64,000 nucleotides of DNA from Ryuthela nishihirai (GCA_038380435.1 JAWZYU010000020.1:39464307-39528306), one strand, 5' to 3'; counted from the stretch's first letter, positions 45,000-56,642 are shown. Translations and numbers: made by a program. The notes: generated from the sequence alone by a model not told the origin.

Positions 45000-45410
45000 T
45001 GTGCAGATGGAGTTGGGTTGTTTTACCTCTGAGAGGCACTTTTTTGCACACCATGGGCTAAATGGACAGGTCGCATGGACCCCGAAGGCTCAGAGAAGAT
45101 TGGGGGAGGGGACCCACTGGAACAGCTGTTGGGAGACAGATGGTAGCCTCCCGTCAAGGCCATCCAGCGTGTTCTTTAACGTGCACAGGGTATGGCTCTC
45201 CCGCACACGGAGCCACGGCTTAACGTCCCATCCGACGGACGGCGGCCTTTCCAAGCGCATCGGTGTCCCCTACTGACCGTGGGCAGGGCGGGGAATTTTT
45301 GCGGAGATAAACCTCAACGCTGACCCAGCTGGGACTCGAACCTGGGAACTACAGATTACGAGCCTGGCGCGCTACCGACTGAGCCACCCCCGCCCCATGT
45401 GCAGATGGAG
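45000..45410 (-). mobile_element. SINE-A copy with perfect 13-bp TSD
   Basis: The element at 45013-45397 is near consensus; tgtgcagatggag flanks it at 45000-45012 and 45398-45410. Confidence 0.95.
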
Positions 45411-45469
45411 AAATAAAGACTTTAACTCTCCTTTCCCTGAACTTTGGGGTATTTATGACTGTCAATATA

Positions 45470-45606
45470 ATACGCCACAGACACGATATGTGAGACCTAA
45501 GCATAAAAACACCACATAAAAGAAACATCCATACCCTATATGGGTTTCGAACGCAGGGCACTCTGATCAGTAGCCAAATACTCTAACAACTCAGCTACCA
45601 GGATTT
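45470..45606 (-). mobile_element. SINE-B relative, diverged
   Basis: In reverse complement it reads tcctggtagctgagttgtta, tttggctactgatcag, gcgttcgaaaccc, tatggatg, matching the SINE-B head order. The 3' half is unclear. Confidence 0.6.
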
Positions 45607-46641
45607 ACCTAATAATAATTTTAAATGAACTACCCTCAATTGAAAAACACTCGTAAAAAAATTCTTTGCAACGAAGATTTGAATCAGCGTAAAGAATGTG
45701 CTTATGTTCCGCACTGTCTCCGTTTGTTTATCGTCGAGACATCCCCAAAATTCTTCATCGTACGATCGAGTAACTAGCCTGGAGACCTTAACGCTTCTCC
45801 CACCTGCCGCCAACATCCCGCTTTGATCCAACATCCATCCATCCTTCAGCTCTCTCTTCCTCTCTCGCATTGTGTTAACGCAACCGCTGCTGCTTGCCTC
45901 GAGTCTCGGGGAAGGAGATTCGGGAAAAGCAACACAGTCGGCAGATTTAGACGCCTCGAAATTGCCCAATCAGCATGGTCGCAGACCTCCAAGTTTTCCT
46001 CCTCGTCTTTATGCCCATCTAGTGAGCGGAACTAATTGTGGTAGTTTAGTTGTCCTTTCGGCCTCTACAACAGCGGATTTCCCGAGTGGAATCCTCTATC
46101 TGCATGCAGAAGGCTCTCGTGAAACCGGGCTTTACGTGCGCACATGCAGAATCTGGTCTCCCTCTTCCGTTCGCCATACGAATGCACGTCCTGATGATTG
46201 CTGGGGAGCGTCCTTTATAGAAATAAGCCCGTGCAGCGACGAAACCCTCTCCCATTCTCTCCCGAGTAATCTCTTAGTAAATGAGATTTGTTTAAGAAAT
46301 AAATTGTTTAGTGGAAACAGTTTTAATCATTCTTTTTTTTTTCGTTTGAAGCTTTCCGTATCCTTCGAAATAAAGTTTCATAGAAACGGAATAAATGGTA
46401 ATATCTTATTCAAACCAGACTGCGGTGTTTGGATTTCGCTCAATATTCTTTATGTGGCGGGAGAGAACTTATTAATTGTTTGATTAAAGGCTCTTTGGGA
46501 GCAGAAGTGACCTTGAGCTCACCAGAAAAGCCGATAAACCCACGATGGGGGGAAAATGATCGAAAACTGCCAGACAATTTAAATACATGTTAACGTTCTT
46601 ATTTCATTGTTACTGGCTAAACCAGTGGAATCTCATATTGA
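45607..46641. other. CpG-richer segment with a 203-aa open frame, unrecognised
   Basis: 45700-46270 is clearly less AT-rich than its surroundings and not part of any repeat I see. The plus strand has an open frame at 45872-46483, and the minus strand at 45595-45969. Neither product shows a domain I recognise, and overlapping opposite frames suggest composition rather than coding. A regulatory CpG-rich segment or an exon are both possible. Confidence 0.3.
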
Positions 46642-47261
46642 AATCGTACAGGAGGGTACGGGTTGTTTCACCTCTGAGCGGCATTTTTTTTTGCACACCA
46701 TGGGCTAAATGGCCAGGTTACAAGGACCCCGAAGTCTCAGAGAAGGTTGGGGGAGGGGACTCACTGGAAAAGATGGTAGACTTCCGTCAAGACCATCCAG
46801 CGTGTTTTTTAACGTGCACACGGTATGGCTCTCCCGCACACGGGACCACGGCTTCACGTCCCATCCGACAGGCGGTGGACTTTTCAAGACCATCGGTGTC
46901 CCCTACTGATCGTGGGCAGGGCGGGGAGTTTTGCGGGGAGTTATGCGGAGATAAGTCTCAACGCTGACCCAGCTTGGACTGGAACCTGGGAACTGCAGAT
47001 TGCGAGCCTGACTTTGGGTTGGGTTGTTTTACCTCTGAGCGGCACTTTTTTGCACACCATGGGCTAAATGGCCAGGCCACAAAGATCCCGAATGCTCAGA
47101 GAAGGTTGGGGGAGGGAACCCACTGGAACAGCTGTTAGGAGACAGACGGTAGCCTCCCGTCAAGTCCATCCAGTGTGTTCTTTAACGTGCACAGGGTATG
47201 GCTCTCCCGCACACGGGGCCACGGCTTAACGTTCCATCCGACGGAGGCAATCGTACAGGAG
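46642..47261 (-). mobile_element. SINE-A dimer bounded by one TSD
   Basis: Two tail-first SINE-A units (about 46655-47012 and 47013-47248) are fused in tandem. The distal one is cut in mid body at ccatccgacgga. The pair as a whole is flanked by perfect 13-bp repeats aatcgtacaggag at 46642-46654 and 47249-47261. The internal junction lacks part of the tRNA head. Confidence 0.9.
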
Positions 47262-47317
47262 TCAAATCAATTATTTCTTAATATATGTCGAGTCCATTTT
47301 ATTTCAAGCAATCAATT

Positions 47318-47435
47318 GAGGATTATTTTACCTCTGACCAGCATTTTTTGCACACAATACGCTAAATGGTCAAGTCGCAAGGACCCCGAAGGTTTAAAGA
47401 AGATTGTGGGGAGAGACCCACTGACTGCTGTTGGG
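47318..47435 (-). mobile_element. SINE-A fragment (3' third)
   Basis: gattattttacctctgacca through gacccactgactgctgttgg, tail-first; the remainder is missing. Confidence 0.8.
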
Positions 47436-48149
47436 TTTTTATTAATAATAATAAGCAAAACTTAATTAATATAAATGTTCAAATAGTAGCCCGGGAAGAC
47501 AATCATGGGACCCGGCAGAATGTTTTCCTAGATGAGGAGAAGCAAATCTGTTTCAGAAAGGGGCAAAATATTTTAGCTCGGTGGAGCAAAAACAAAACAA
47601 CGTTTCAAGATAGAAATATTTATGTCGATCCGTTCAAAAATGAATGCAGTTGCAAATAAGGAATCGTGCGTACTATAATGCAACTAAGGATGCAGAAAAA
47701 GAAAAAAAAAGTAAACATTGTTTAATAAATAATCCAAATTTTACATCTCTTACAGAAAACAATTTCGTACACCTGGTATTATTCAGCACAAATTAATTTT
47801 TCGACATTTTTTTTAGGGGGGCTCTTGTTCACACACACCCTAGAATTTATAAATCCTTGCTTGTATTCTGCTACCATTGGAGCCCAAGCTACTACAATTG
47901 TCCAGGTTGCAAATGAAGTTTAAGCTAGATGAAAAGCGTCCTATTATTGTGCGGAGTATTTTTCAATTAATTTATGAACACGTGATTAAATAAAAAAACT
48001 GCACACAAAATCTATTTCAAATTTCATGTAAAAATTTAAAATTCCTTCCGTGTGAGATGAAATATTTTCTTAAAATAATTACAATCCGTTTTCGCAAAAA
48101 GATAATCCGCACGGCCAAGAAAACGTCCTGCATCCCTGTCTGACACCCG
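47436..48149. other. Unannotated spacer
   Basis: The open frame at 47366-47659 starts in the SINE fragment and is rich in Asn/Lys; unrecognised. Confidence 0.4.
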
Positions 48150-48655
48150 GCTACAGTTTAGGCCTATTACTCGTCTACATTTCAAGCACAGGCCTATTAC
48201 CCGTCTACAGTTCAAGCACAGGCCTATTACCCGTCTACAGTTCAAGCACAGGCCTATTACCCGTCTACGGTTCAAGCACAGGCGTATTACCCGTCTACAG
48301 TTCAAGCACAGGCCTATTACCCGTCTACAGTTCAAGCACAGGCCTATTACCCGTCTACAGTTCAAGCACAGGCCTATTACCCGTCTACAGTTCAAGCACA
48401 GGCCTATTACCCGTCTACAGTTCAAGCACAGGCCTATTACCCGTCTACAGTTCAAGCACAGGCCTATTACCCGTCTACAGTTCAAGCACAGGCCTATTAC
48501 CCGTTTACAGTTCAAGCACAGGCCTATTACCCGTCTACAGTTCAAGCACACGCCTATTATCCGTCTACAGTTCAAGCACAGGCCTATTACCCATCTACAG
48601 TTCAAGCACAGGCCTATTACCCGTCTACAGTTCAAGCACAGGCCTCTTATTTAGA
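48150..48655. repeat. Minisatellite, 30-bp unit (~16 copies)
   Basis: ccgtctacagttcaagcaca plus ggcctattac repeats with few substitutions. The minus strand is open for 199 codons (48036-48635) as 10-residue repeats of CLNCRRVIGL, since the unit is a multiple of three. No start context, signal or flanking domain supports a gene. Confidence 0.95.
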
Positions 48656-49671
48656 CACTGGGTTTAATATGCCTGATGCAGAGGTCCTGATTTCCACCTG
48701 GTGCCACCCTAGGTGCAGAAAAGTGTAGTGGGCATTTATGTACGACAGTATTTACAATGGAAATTTTTTTAAAATTTCAAAATTATGAAGAAAGGAAATA
48801 ATGTAACCGAAACGGATGCGAGAATCTTAATAATAAGTAATACAACCTTGTTACCAAATGTTGTAAAAATTCATGTCATAAATTAATATTGTACATAACA
48901 TAAAATTTATAATATTCAGCATAGAGTAACGTTTAAAAATCTAATTATTCATTTCTAAATTCAAAGCATTTTAGCCCAGTTTTTTATTCTCGGAGAATGG
49001 ACTAATTTTTCTAAATTATCAGAGTACAGAGGCATTTCCATGTCGTGTTTAGAGCTCCCTCTGAAAGTGGAAACACTTAACAGCAACGTTGATAAGCGTA
49101 TGAATTTACTTCAAACTTTATAACAAATCATTTAGTACAATAAATGTAGAAGTTAGTGAACCGGTTCTTTTAGCTTCCATCAGTTTTGAAACGGTGTTTA
49201 GGACGAATTGACAGCAATGTCTTCTTGTCAGAATTTTCAGCTTCAATAACTACATAGTTAAATATTAAACGAATATTATTTAAAAATTGAGATTTGGGTA
49301 AATTTGAATAAGAAGTATAATTTATGTCAGGCGGCATTTTTCTGCAAAAAAAAAGCTTATTTTTTCAGTTATTTTAAAAGTTATGAAACTTTAAATGTCG
49401 GTTTACATTCACGTAGCATGAAAATATCACAAAACGTATCACAATTATGTCGTGTATCCTCATCAAGTTTACATCCGATTATAGGGACAGAGAGTTCTTT
49501 GAACCGTGCATGTTTGCAACTACTATTTTATTCCTTCTAAAAAATGAAAGGAACGTAATTTTGTGGACAATTAAATAATGTGAAACATAATGCTTACGCT
49601 CCCTAGGCAAGTGCCTAACATACCTTATGGATAATCCCAAGATTAAATGTTACTCCATACAAATAGGATAA
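48656..49671. other. Unannotated AT-rich spacer
   Basis: The open frame at 49304-49540 is short and unrecognised. Nothing else. Confidence 0.5.
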
Positions 49672-49735
49672 AAAAATAAAATAAATACCCCCTCAAGCAG
49701 CTGCTTGCCACAGAGGTCTGACAGGAACCTGCTAA
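49672..49735 (-). mobile_element. SINE-B 3' fragment
   Basis: aaataccccctcaagcagct through gaggtctgacaggaacctg is the last ~60 bp of SINE-B in reverse; strongly 5'-truncated. Confidence 0.85.
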
Positions 49736-50149
49736 AGTTAAATTATATCTAAAAATCATAATTTGAATCATAATATTAATTTCAATTATTCAATAATATT
49801 TTAATAAATAATAATAAACATATTATTTTATTTAAGCAACTTTAATTACAGTTTAATATTAGAAAATTAAATCACTTAAAATTTTTTATTCCTCTTTAAT
49901 TTCTAATCATGCCGTTAGTGTCGTTGATATCTGTTAATTATCGCTCGAAATCCGTTGTAGTAATAGAAGTGTCTCATCTAGTTTTCTTAATCCAGCATTT
50001 CTCAAATTGTGGGTCTCGACTCCACGGGAAAGCGCAGCTGGATACGGTTGATTGCGAAATTTTTAAATAAATCTACTTTGTTCATTATAAAAATGAGGAA
50101 TAACGCTCGCAATATGTTATAAACAGTTGCTTCACTAACTGAATCTCAA
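49736..50149. other. Unannotated AT-rich spacer
   Basis: agcatttctcaaattgtggg near 49993 may be a hAT-type terminus; no partner seen. Confidence 0.4.
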
Positions 50150-51016
50150 CATATAAATCCTTTATTTTTTTCGGGAGCTGGAGTTGGAGTGGCTCAGTTA
50201 CTGAATCACAACATATAAGACCTTTTTTTTCGGGAGCGGGAGTTGGGGTGGCTCAGTCACTGAATCACAACATATAAGTCCTTCTTTTTCGGGAGCGGGA
50301 GTTGGGGTGGCTCAGTCACTGAATCACAACATATAAGTCCTTTTTTTTTCGGGAGCGGGAGTTGGGGTGGCTCAGTCACTGAATCTTAACATATAAATAT
50401 TTTTTTTTCGGGAGCGGGAGTTGGAGTGGCTCAGTCATTGAATCACAACATATAAGTCCTTTTTTTCGGGAGCGGGAGTTGGGGTGGCTCAGTCACTGAA
50501 TCTCAACATATAAATCCTTTTTTTTTCTCGGGAGCGGGAGTTGGAGTGGCTCAGTCACTGAATCACAACATATAAGTCCTTTTTTTTCGGGAGCGGGAGT
50601 TGGGGTGGCTCAGTCACTGAATCTCAACATATAAATCCTTTTTTTTTCCGGAAGCGGGAGTTGGGGTGGCTCAGTCACTGAATCTCAACATATAAATCCT
50701 TTTTTTTGTCGGGAGCGGGAGTTGGAGTGGCTCAGTCACTGAATCACAACATATAAGTCCTTTTTTTTTCGGGAGCGGGAGTTGGGGTGGCTCAGTCACT
50801 GAATCTTAACATATAAATCCTTTTTTTTTTTGGGAGCGGGAGTTGGAGTGGCTCAGTCACTGAATCACAACATATAAGTCCTTTTTTTTCGGGAGCGGGA
50901 GTTGGGGTGGCTCAGTCACTGAATCACAACATATAAGTCCTTTTTTTTCGGGAGCGAGAGTTTGGGTGGCTCAGTCACTGAATCACAACACATAAGTCCT
51001 TTTTTTTTTCGGGAGC
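50150..51016. repeat. 60-bp minisatellite containing the SINE-A head
   Basis: About 14 units of roughly 59-62 bp: ctgaatcacaacatataagt, cc, T-run, cgggagcgggagttggggtg, gctcagtca. The gttggggtggctcagtc part is the first ~17 bp of SINE-A, including the start of its A-box. The last unit runs directly into a real SINE-A at 51017. Length variation is mostly in the T-run. Confidence 0.93.
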
Positions 51017-51206
51017 GGGAGCTGGGGTGGCTCAGTCGGTAGCGCGCCACTCATAATCTGCAGTTCTCAGGTTCGAGTACTAGCTGGGCCAGTGTTAAGA
51101 TTTATTTCCGCAAAACTTTTCTGCCTTCCCACGATCAGTAGGGAAAACCGATGGGTTTGGAAAGGCCGTCGTCCGCCAGATTACACGTAAAGCCGCGGCC
51201 CCGTGT
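51017..51206 (+). mobile_element. SINE-A 5' half adjoining the 60-bp array
   Basis: agctggggtggctcagtcgg, ctcataatctgcagttctca, ggttcgagta and the first part of the body; it stops at gcggccccgtg, so the 3' half is deleted. Confidence 0.88.
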
Positions 51207-51693
51207 TTTTCAAGCATATATTTTAAACAATTTATTAAAACATAATTTTTTAACCTGTAGAGCAAACAGTGTTGGGCGAACAATTCCTCAGATGTTCGAC
51301 GAAGTATTTCGTCTCTTCATTTGAAACACCTTTAATTTTCTCGAATGTTTTATAAATTAATAAAAATGTTTAAAATAATTCGCAACTCTGAAAATATTTA
51401 GAAATATGGAATTCATTATATTCATGCACGGATCTAGGAAAAGGAGCATAGGGGCAAAGAGACTGGATTTCCATTGAAGTGTGGCATTTTCACCTTCGCT
51501 TTAGTAACTCTTAGACATTTCTCGAAAAATGCGGACAACATTCAGAAGTTTATGAATATTTCGCCTCCATTTCCCTTGCTAACGTTTTCAAAGCGGAGAG
51601 GGGTCATGGATTGTTTTTGTTACAATTTGAAATAAATGGTGGACTTTCACTGGCAACAGATACGTGGGGTTTTTTATTCTCTATATTCTTTAA
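51207..51693. other. Unannotated spacer
   Basis: No supported feature. Confidence 0.45.
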
Positions 51694-52265
51694 GCTGCGC
51701 CGTGGCCAAGTGGTTAGCACATTGGCTACTGATCAAAGGGTTGGGTTGTTTTACCTCTGAGCGGAACCTTTTTGCACACAATGGTCTAAATGGCCAGGTC
51801 ACAAGGACCCCGAAGGCTCAGAGAAGGTTGGGAGAAGGGACCCACTGGAACAACTGTTGGGAGACAGATGGTAGCCTCCCGTCAATGTCATCCAGTGTGT
51901 TCTTTAACGTGCAGAGGGTATGACTCTCGCACACATGACCCGCGGCTTAACATTCCATCCGACGGACGGATGCCTTTCCAAGCCCATATGTGTCCCCTAC
52001 TGACCGTGGGCAGGGCGGGGAGTTTTGCGGAGATAAATCTCAACGCTGACTCAGCTGGGACTCGAACCTCGGAACTGTAGGTTACGAGAATGGCGCGCTA
52101 CCGACTGAGAAACCCCCGTCCCTGATCAAATGGACCTGTGTTCGAACTTCATGTAATGCATGGATACCTGTCTTTTTGCTGAGACGTTGACTTCCGACAG
52201 ATCTTCTCTTTGGCGTATCAAACTGACCTCTGCGGCAAGCAGCTGCTTGAGGAATTTTTTTTATT
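51694..52265 (+). mobile_element. SINE-B host copy 7 split by SINE-A
   Basis: The head part is at 51694-51737 (gccgtggccaagtggttagc). The rest resumes at 52131 (tggacctgtgttcgaacttc) and ends gcagctgcttgagga with a T/A tail at about 52265. Confidence 0.85.
51729..52130 (-). mobile_element. SINE-A nested in the SINE-B head, with TSD
   Basis: The element at 51738-52121; ctgatcaaa flanks it at 51729-51737 and 52122-52130. The insertion point is in the anticodon-loop region of the SINE-B tRNA-like head. Confidence 0.92.
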
Positions 52266-52879
52266 ATTTATATTGTTTCTGACGCTTCTTTATAATATTT
52301 TAAATTCGGCATAAAATTTAATGAGTAAATTCGGTCTTCTCAATGACAAGGGATCATTATTCAGTTCAATGCATTTCTAATCCAATGGACAAAAAATTGA
52401 AAACAAATTGCTGAGAGGCACATCGAAATGGGATTGCATCTGAAATCACTTTTAACGAGTTTTTTATTTTTAGTTTTCCTATGCTGTAGGTTCCAAAGGT
52501 TGATAAATTTACTTCTGAACACTCAAACCTTGTCATTGTGTTCATTGAAGGATATTATAACACGGGTGATGGAACCGCTGCATTTGTCATGCATCAAATG
52601 AAATCTTTTCATGTGTAGAGTGGAATCACTGAATTTCCATTACTGATGAATGAATTACGATGAAAATGCAAACATAGCAGTGTTGCTAACTCTTAGCAAT
52701 ATTTTCACGTTTCTTTGAAAGGGAATGATTTTCTTTTATTGGGTCAACTTCATAAATGAAGTTTGTGAGCCATTTTAACATGACAATACTTAAATGGCCG
52801 TTTAAAAATACTTTTGTTACAATAATACTACGTAAGTACTACATTTGGTACTAAAGATATTATTTAGGATGTTGCTAAG
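52266..52879. other. Unannotated AT-rich spacer
   Basis: No supported feature. Confidence 0.45.
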
Positions 52880-53103
52880 AATATTGCTAATAATAAATAC
52901 CCCCTCAAGCAGCTGCTTGCCACAGAGGTCTGACCGGTAGCCTGTCAGTTTATATGCCAGAGTAAAAGGTCTGAGAGGATGGCAGGACCTCAGCAGAAAA
53001 ACGACACTTATATCCATGCCTTACCTGGGGCTCGAACCTAAGTCCCTTAGATCAATAGCCAAGCGTGCTAACCACTCGGCCACGGGACGGCTAATATTGC
53101 TAA
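52880..53103 (-). mobile_element. SINE-B copy 8 with TSD
   Basis: The full element at about 52891-53092 is in reverse. aatattgctaa flanks it at 52880-52890 and 53093-53103 (11 bp, identical). Confidence 0.94.
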
Positions 53104-53215
53104 ACACTTTTCTTATTATACCAGTTAAGAAAACCCATTGCTAACACTTTGTTACTACAGAAACTAAGTAAGCACATTGTGAACACTTTTGCTATTTCAC
53201 CACTATGTAGGATTG

Positions 53216-53697
53216 AGGTAGTTGTTTTACTTCTGAGCGGCACGTTTTTACACGAAATGGACTAAATGTCCAAATGTTCGATGATTGAGGACTCCGAGGA
53301 CCTAGATGCCATGATGAGTGCCCAGATATTCGATGATTGAGGACCCCGAGGACCCAGATGCCATGATGAGTGCCCAGATGTTCGATGATTGAGGACCCCG
53401 AGGTCTCAGAGAATGTTGGGGAGAGGGAACATCTTTTGGAGATGAATGGTAGCCTCCCGTCAGTGTCATCCAGCGTGTTCTTTAGCATGCACAAGGTATG
53501 GTTCCCCCGCAGTCTGGTTCACGGCTTAACGTCCTATCCGACGGACGGGGGGGGGGGCTTTTTAAGCCCTCTTACTGACCGAGGGAAGGACAGGGAATTT
53601 TGAGGAGATAAATCTCAACGCTGACCCATGTCGGCCACGAACCTAGAAACAACAGATTGCAAGCCTGGCACACTATCGACTGAGCATCACATGCCCC
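53216..53697 (-). mobile_element. SINE-A with internal 52-bp triplication
   Basis: A tail-first, diverged SINE-A. Between the tail and gaggtctcagagaatgttgg a segment with cgatgattgaggaccccgag repeats three times at a 52-bp step (about 53279, 53331, 53383). A G11 run marks 53547-53557. Confidence 0.85.
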
Positions 53698-54194
53698 CAT
53701 CAGAGCGAAATGGAATAATTAATCAAGCATTTAAAAAGAAATCAATAACTTATCAAATAGGGGGGAAAATCCACGGATTCGAACACGTGATCTCGTTGTT
53801 ATGTGCCACTTGCCCTATACGTTCAGTTAAGGCTGCTTCTGCATCGACGATTCAGATTTGCTTAAATAAAGTTATGATAGAAGTTCGTACTGTGAAGCAT
53901 AACTATGCAATTCAAGGTGTCGGGACACAACCACCTACTATTTATTCGTGATGCAGATATTTGTGTTGTTGCTTTTTTTCACACTTCCTTAGTTAGTCCC
54001 TTACGATTATCACAGATGTAAGTAAACAATGCTTTACCATTAAATTATATTTTTCAAAATTTAATAAACGTTTTTAAGGCAGTCTATAAAAAGATCAAAT
54101 GTTTAAATTTTTTCCGATTTTGAATTATTTTAGTAGAACGTTCTAAGTTGCTGTAAACGTTGACGGTTCCATATCTCTTAAAAACCGAATGAAT
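53698..54194. other. Unannotated spacer with faint tRNA-like segment
   Basis: ggattcgaacacgtgatctc (53773) looks like a reversed B-box. The A-box and stems are not convincing. The open frame at 53628-53951 is unrecognised. Confidence 0.35.
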
Positions 54195-54957
54195 GAGGGA
54201 ATGGGCGGCTCAGTCGGTCAAGTGTCAGGCTCATAATCTGCAGTTCCTAGGTTCGAGTCCCAACTGCATAAGCGTGAAGATTTGTCTCCCCTAAAATCCC
54301 TCGGTTAGCAAGGGAACACCGATTGTCTTGTAAAAGCAGTCGGATGGGACGTTGTTTTTGGGTTGTTTTACCTCTGAGCGGCACTTTTTTGCACACCATG
54401 GGCTAAATGGCCAGGTCACATGGACCCCGAAGACTCAGAGAAGGTTGGGGGAGGGGACCCACTGGAACAGCTGTTGGGAGACAGATGGTAGCCTCCCGTT
54501 AAGGCCATCCAGCGTGTTCTTTAACGTGCACAGGGTATGGCTCTCCTGCACACGGGGCCACGGCTTAACGTCCCATCCGACGGACGGCGGCCTTTCCAAG
54601 CCCATCGATGTCCCCTACTGACCGTGGGCAGGGCGGGGAATTTTGCGGAGATAAATCTCAACGCTGACCCAGCTGGGACTCGAACCTGGGAACTACAGAT
54701 TACGAGCCTGGCGCGCTACCGACTGAGCCACCCCCGCCCCCAGTTGGATGGGACGTTAAGCCGTGGTCCCATGTGCAGGTGAGCAATACCCAGTTAAATT
54801 TAAAGGAACCACTCGATGTCCTTGACGGGAGGCTCCCATCTGTCGCCTAACAGCTGTCCAGTGGGTTCCCTTTCCCAATTTTCTATGGATCCTTGTGGCC
54901 TAGCCGTTTATCCCTTTGAGTGCGAAAAAAGTGCTGCTCAGAGGTAAAACAACCCAA
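54195..54957 (+). mobile_element. SINE-A host copy split by nested SINE-A
   Basis: The head half at 54195-54353 (gggcggctcagtcggtcaag) and the second half at 54758-54957 (aagccgtggtcccatgtgca to acaacccaaagg). Confidence 0.88.
54337..54757 (-). mobile_element. SINE-A nested in SINE-A, 17-bp TSD
   Basis: The element at 54354-54740, near consensus. Flanks cagtcggatgggacgtt (54337-54353) and cagttggatgggacgtt (54741-54757) differ at one base and are host SINE sequence. Confidence 0.94.
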
Positions 54958-55904
54958 AGGAATCGAGACTTAAATAAATTTAAATGAAATCACACCAACC
55001 GTTCTTTATTATTATTAACACCAACCTTTCTTTATTATTATTACTATTTAATCAAATGTTTTCAAATACAGAATATTCGTACAGAAATCTTGATCGCCTC
55101 TTAACGACAAAAATGAATTTTTATTACTATCTCTTAAAATGAAAACTGAATACCGTGTGTTGGAAGAAAAATTTTACCTATTCACTCAGCGATTACAATT
55201 ATGCATAATCCACCTATCATAGTGTCTGAGCATTTTCGCAAATTCAAGCTGATTAAGATCCCATTCAAGAGACACTTCACACAATTCCACATTCGGCCCT
55301 GTCACATCCAGGTTAGAAAATTACATCTCCCTTTAGAGGATCTGCTGCTAATGCTGGTATTGTTTAAAGTTTCACGGCCACTGCTCTAACCATTCCCTAA
55401 TTATCTTATGACAGAAAGGAGCCAGAGTCGTGGGGGGGAGGGGAAAGGGAAGATGGGGAGTGGCATAGTGCAGCAGAAACGCACGCGACCTGCACTACAA
55501 TCCTACGTAATTCAATAAGCCCGGCCAATGGAGCGCCTGGCAGTAATGGGCTTACTTATCCCAAAATTGGCCCTGGGAACAAGACAAATTACAAGGCGCG
55601 CTGCACAGCATAGGAAGGCCGATGCAGAGACCATTAGGACCAGTGGGGTGATCGTTGCTTCTGTCTGCTGGATCGGAATCGGTCCTTAATTTCTACTATG
55701 TATCCACGGAGAAGTTGCCTTGGTGGAGAAGGAACAAGATATGTACACTCTGTAAGGGATGTAATAGCAACGGGTATGTTATAAGGCGTTTTTCTTTCCA
55801 TACGAGGAGCAGAGATTTATTTGCTTCGGATGAAGAATATTAATCATTATGTTATGTTGTTTGTAGGTGTAAAGTTTTTTCGTGTACTAAAATGTTTTTT
55901 GTTG
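54958..55904. other. Unannotated; GC-richer 55400-55700
   Basis: 55470-55690 is GC-richer, with ccggccaatggagcgcctgg (CCAAT-like) and ggcgcgctgcacagc. It is single-copy in this window. Open frames at 55201-55389 and 55655-55843 are unrecognised. It could be a regulatory segment; evidence is compositional only. Confidence 0.3.
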
Positions 55905-56508
55905 TTGTTGTTTTTTCCTCTGAGCTGTGCCTTTGTATATAAGTAAGATAATAAATAAATACCCCCTCAAGCAGCTGCTTGCCACAGAGGTCTGACAGGA
56001 GCCTGTCAGTTTATATGCCATAGCAGAAGGTCTGAGAGGATGGCAGGACCTCAGCAGAAACACGACACATACATTCATGCCTTACCCGTGGCTCAGAACC
56101 CAGGTCCCTTAGATCAGTAGCCAAGCGCGCTAACCACTCGGCTGTGGGACGGCTAGCAATATAGGCATATATATATGCAATGGAATAAATAACTAGGTCA
56201 CAAGGATCTCAAGAGCTCAGAGAAGGATTTGTTGGACAGCTGTTTGGAGACAGATAGAAACCTCCTGTCAAAACCATCCAGTTAGTGGCATTTAAAGTGT
56301 AAGAGGCATGGCTCTCCTGAACATGGGACTTGGCTTAATGTCTTATCTGACGGACGTCGGCCTTTCTATGGCCGTCGGTGTTCTTTTTTCACCGAAAACA
56401 AGGTGAAGGATTAGCGGAGATAAATTTCAACGTTGGCTCCGGTGGAAATCGAACCTGGGAACTGCAGATTACAAACCTGGCTCGCTACCATCTGAACCGT
56501 CTCTTACA
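55905..56508 (-). mobile_element. SINE-A host copy, old, split by SINE-B
   Basis: The tail is at about 55905-55945 (gttttttcctctgagctgtg). The rest runs from about 56175 (tggaataaataactaggtca) to the head at 56505 (gaacctgggaactgcagatt, tcgctaccatctgaacc). Confidence 0.78.
55949..56153 (-). mobile_element. SINE-B copy 9 nested in SINE-A
   Basis: A full reversed SINE-B from ataaataaataccccctcaa to cactcggctgtgggacggct. No clear TSD because the flanks are AT-repetitive. Confidence 0.9.
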
Positions 56509-56642
56509 GAAATCGTGTTTAATAGACTCGGATATAAAAAATGCTTAGCGAAGGAGAATATCGGAAAGAACGAGAACTTATCTCGGTTATATTAATATTT
56601 TTTTTTTATCAAAAATGATTATTTTGCTCAATAGTGCAATAT

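Noticed and set aside
53765..53845. Reverse-strand tRNA near a B-box-like motif
   Set aside because: No convincing A-box or paired stems.
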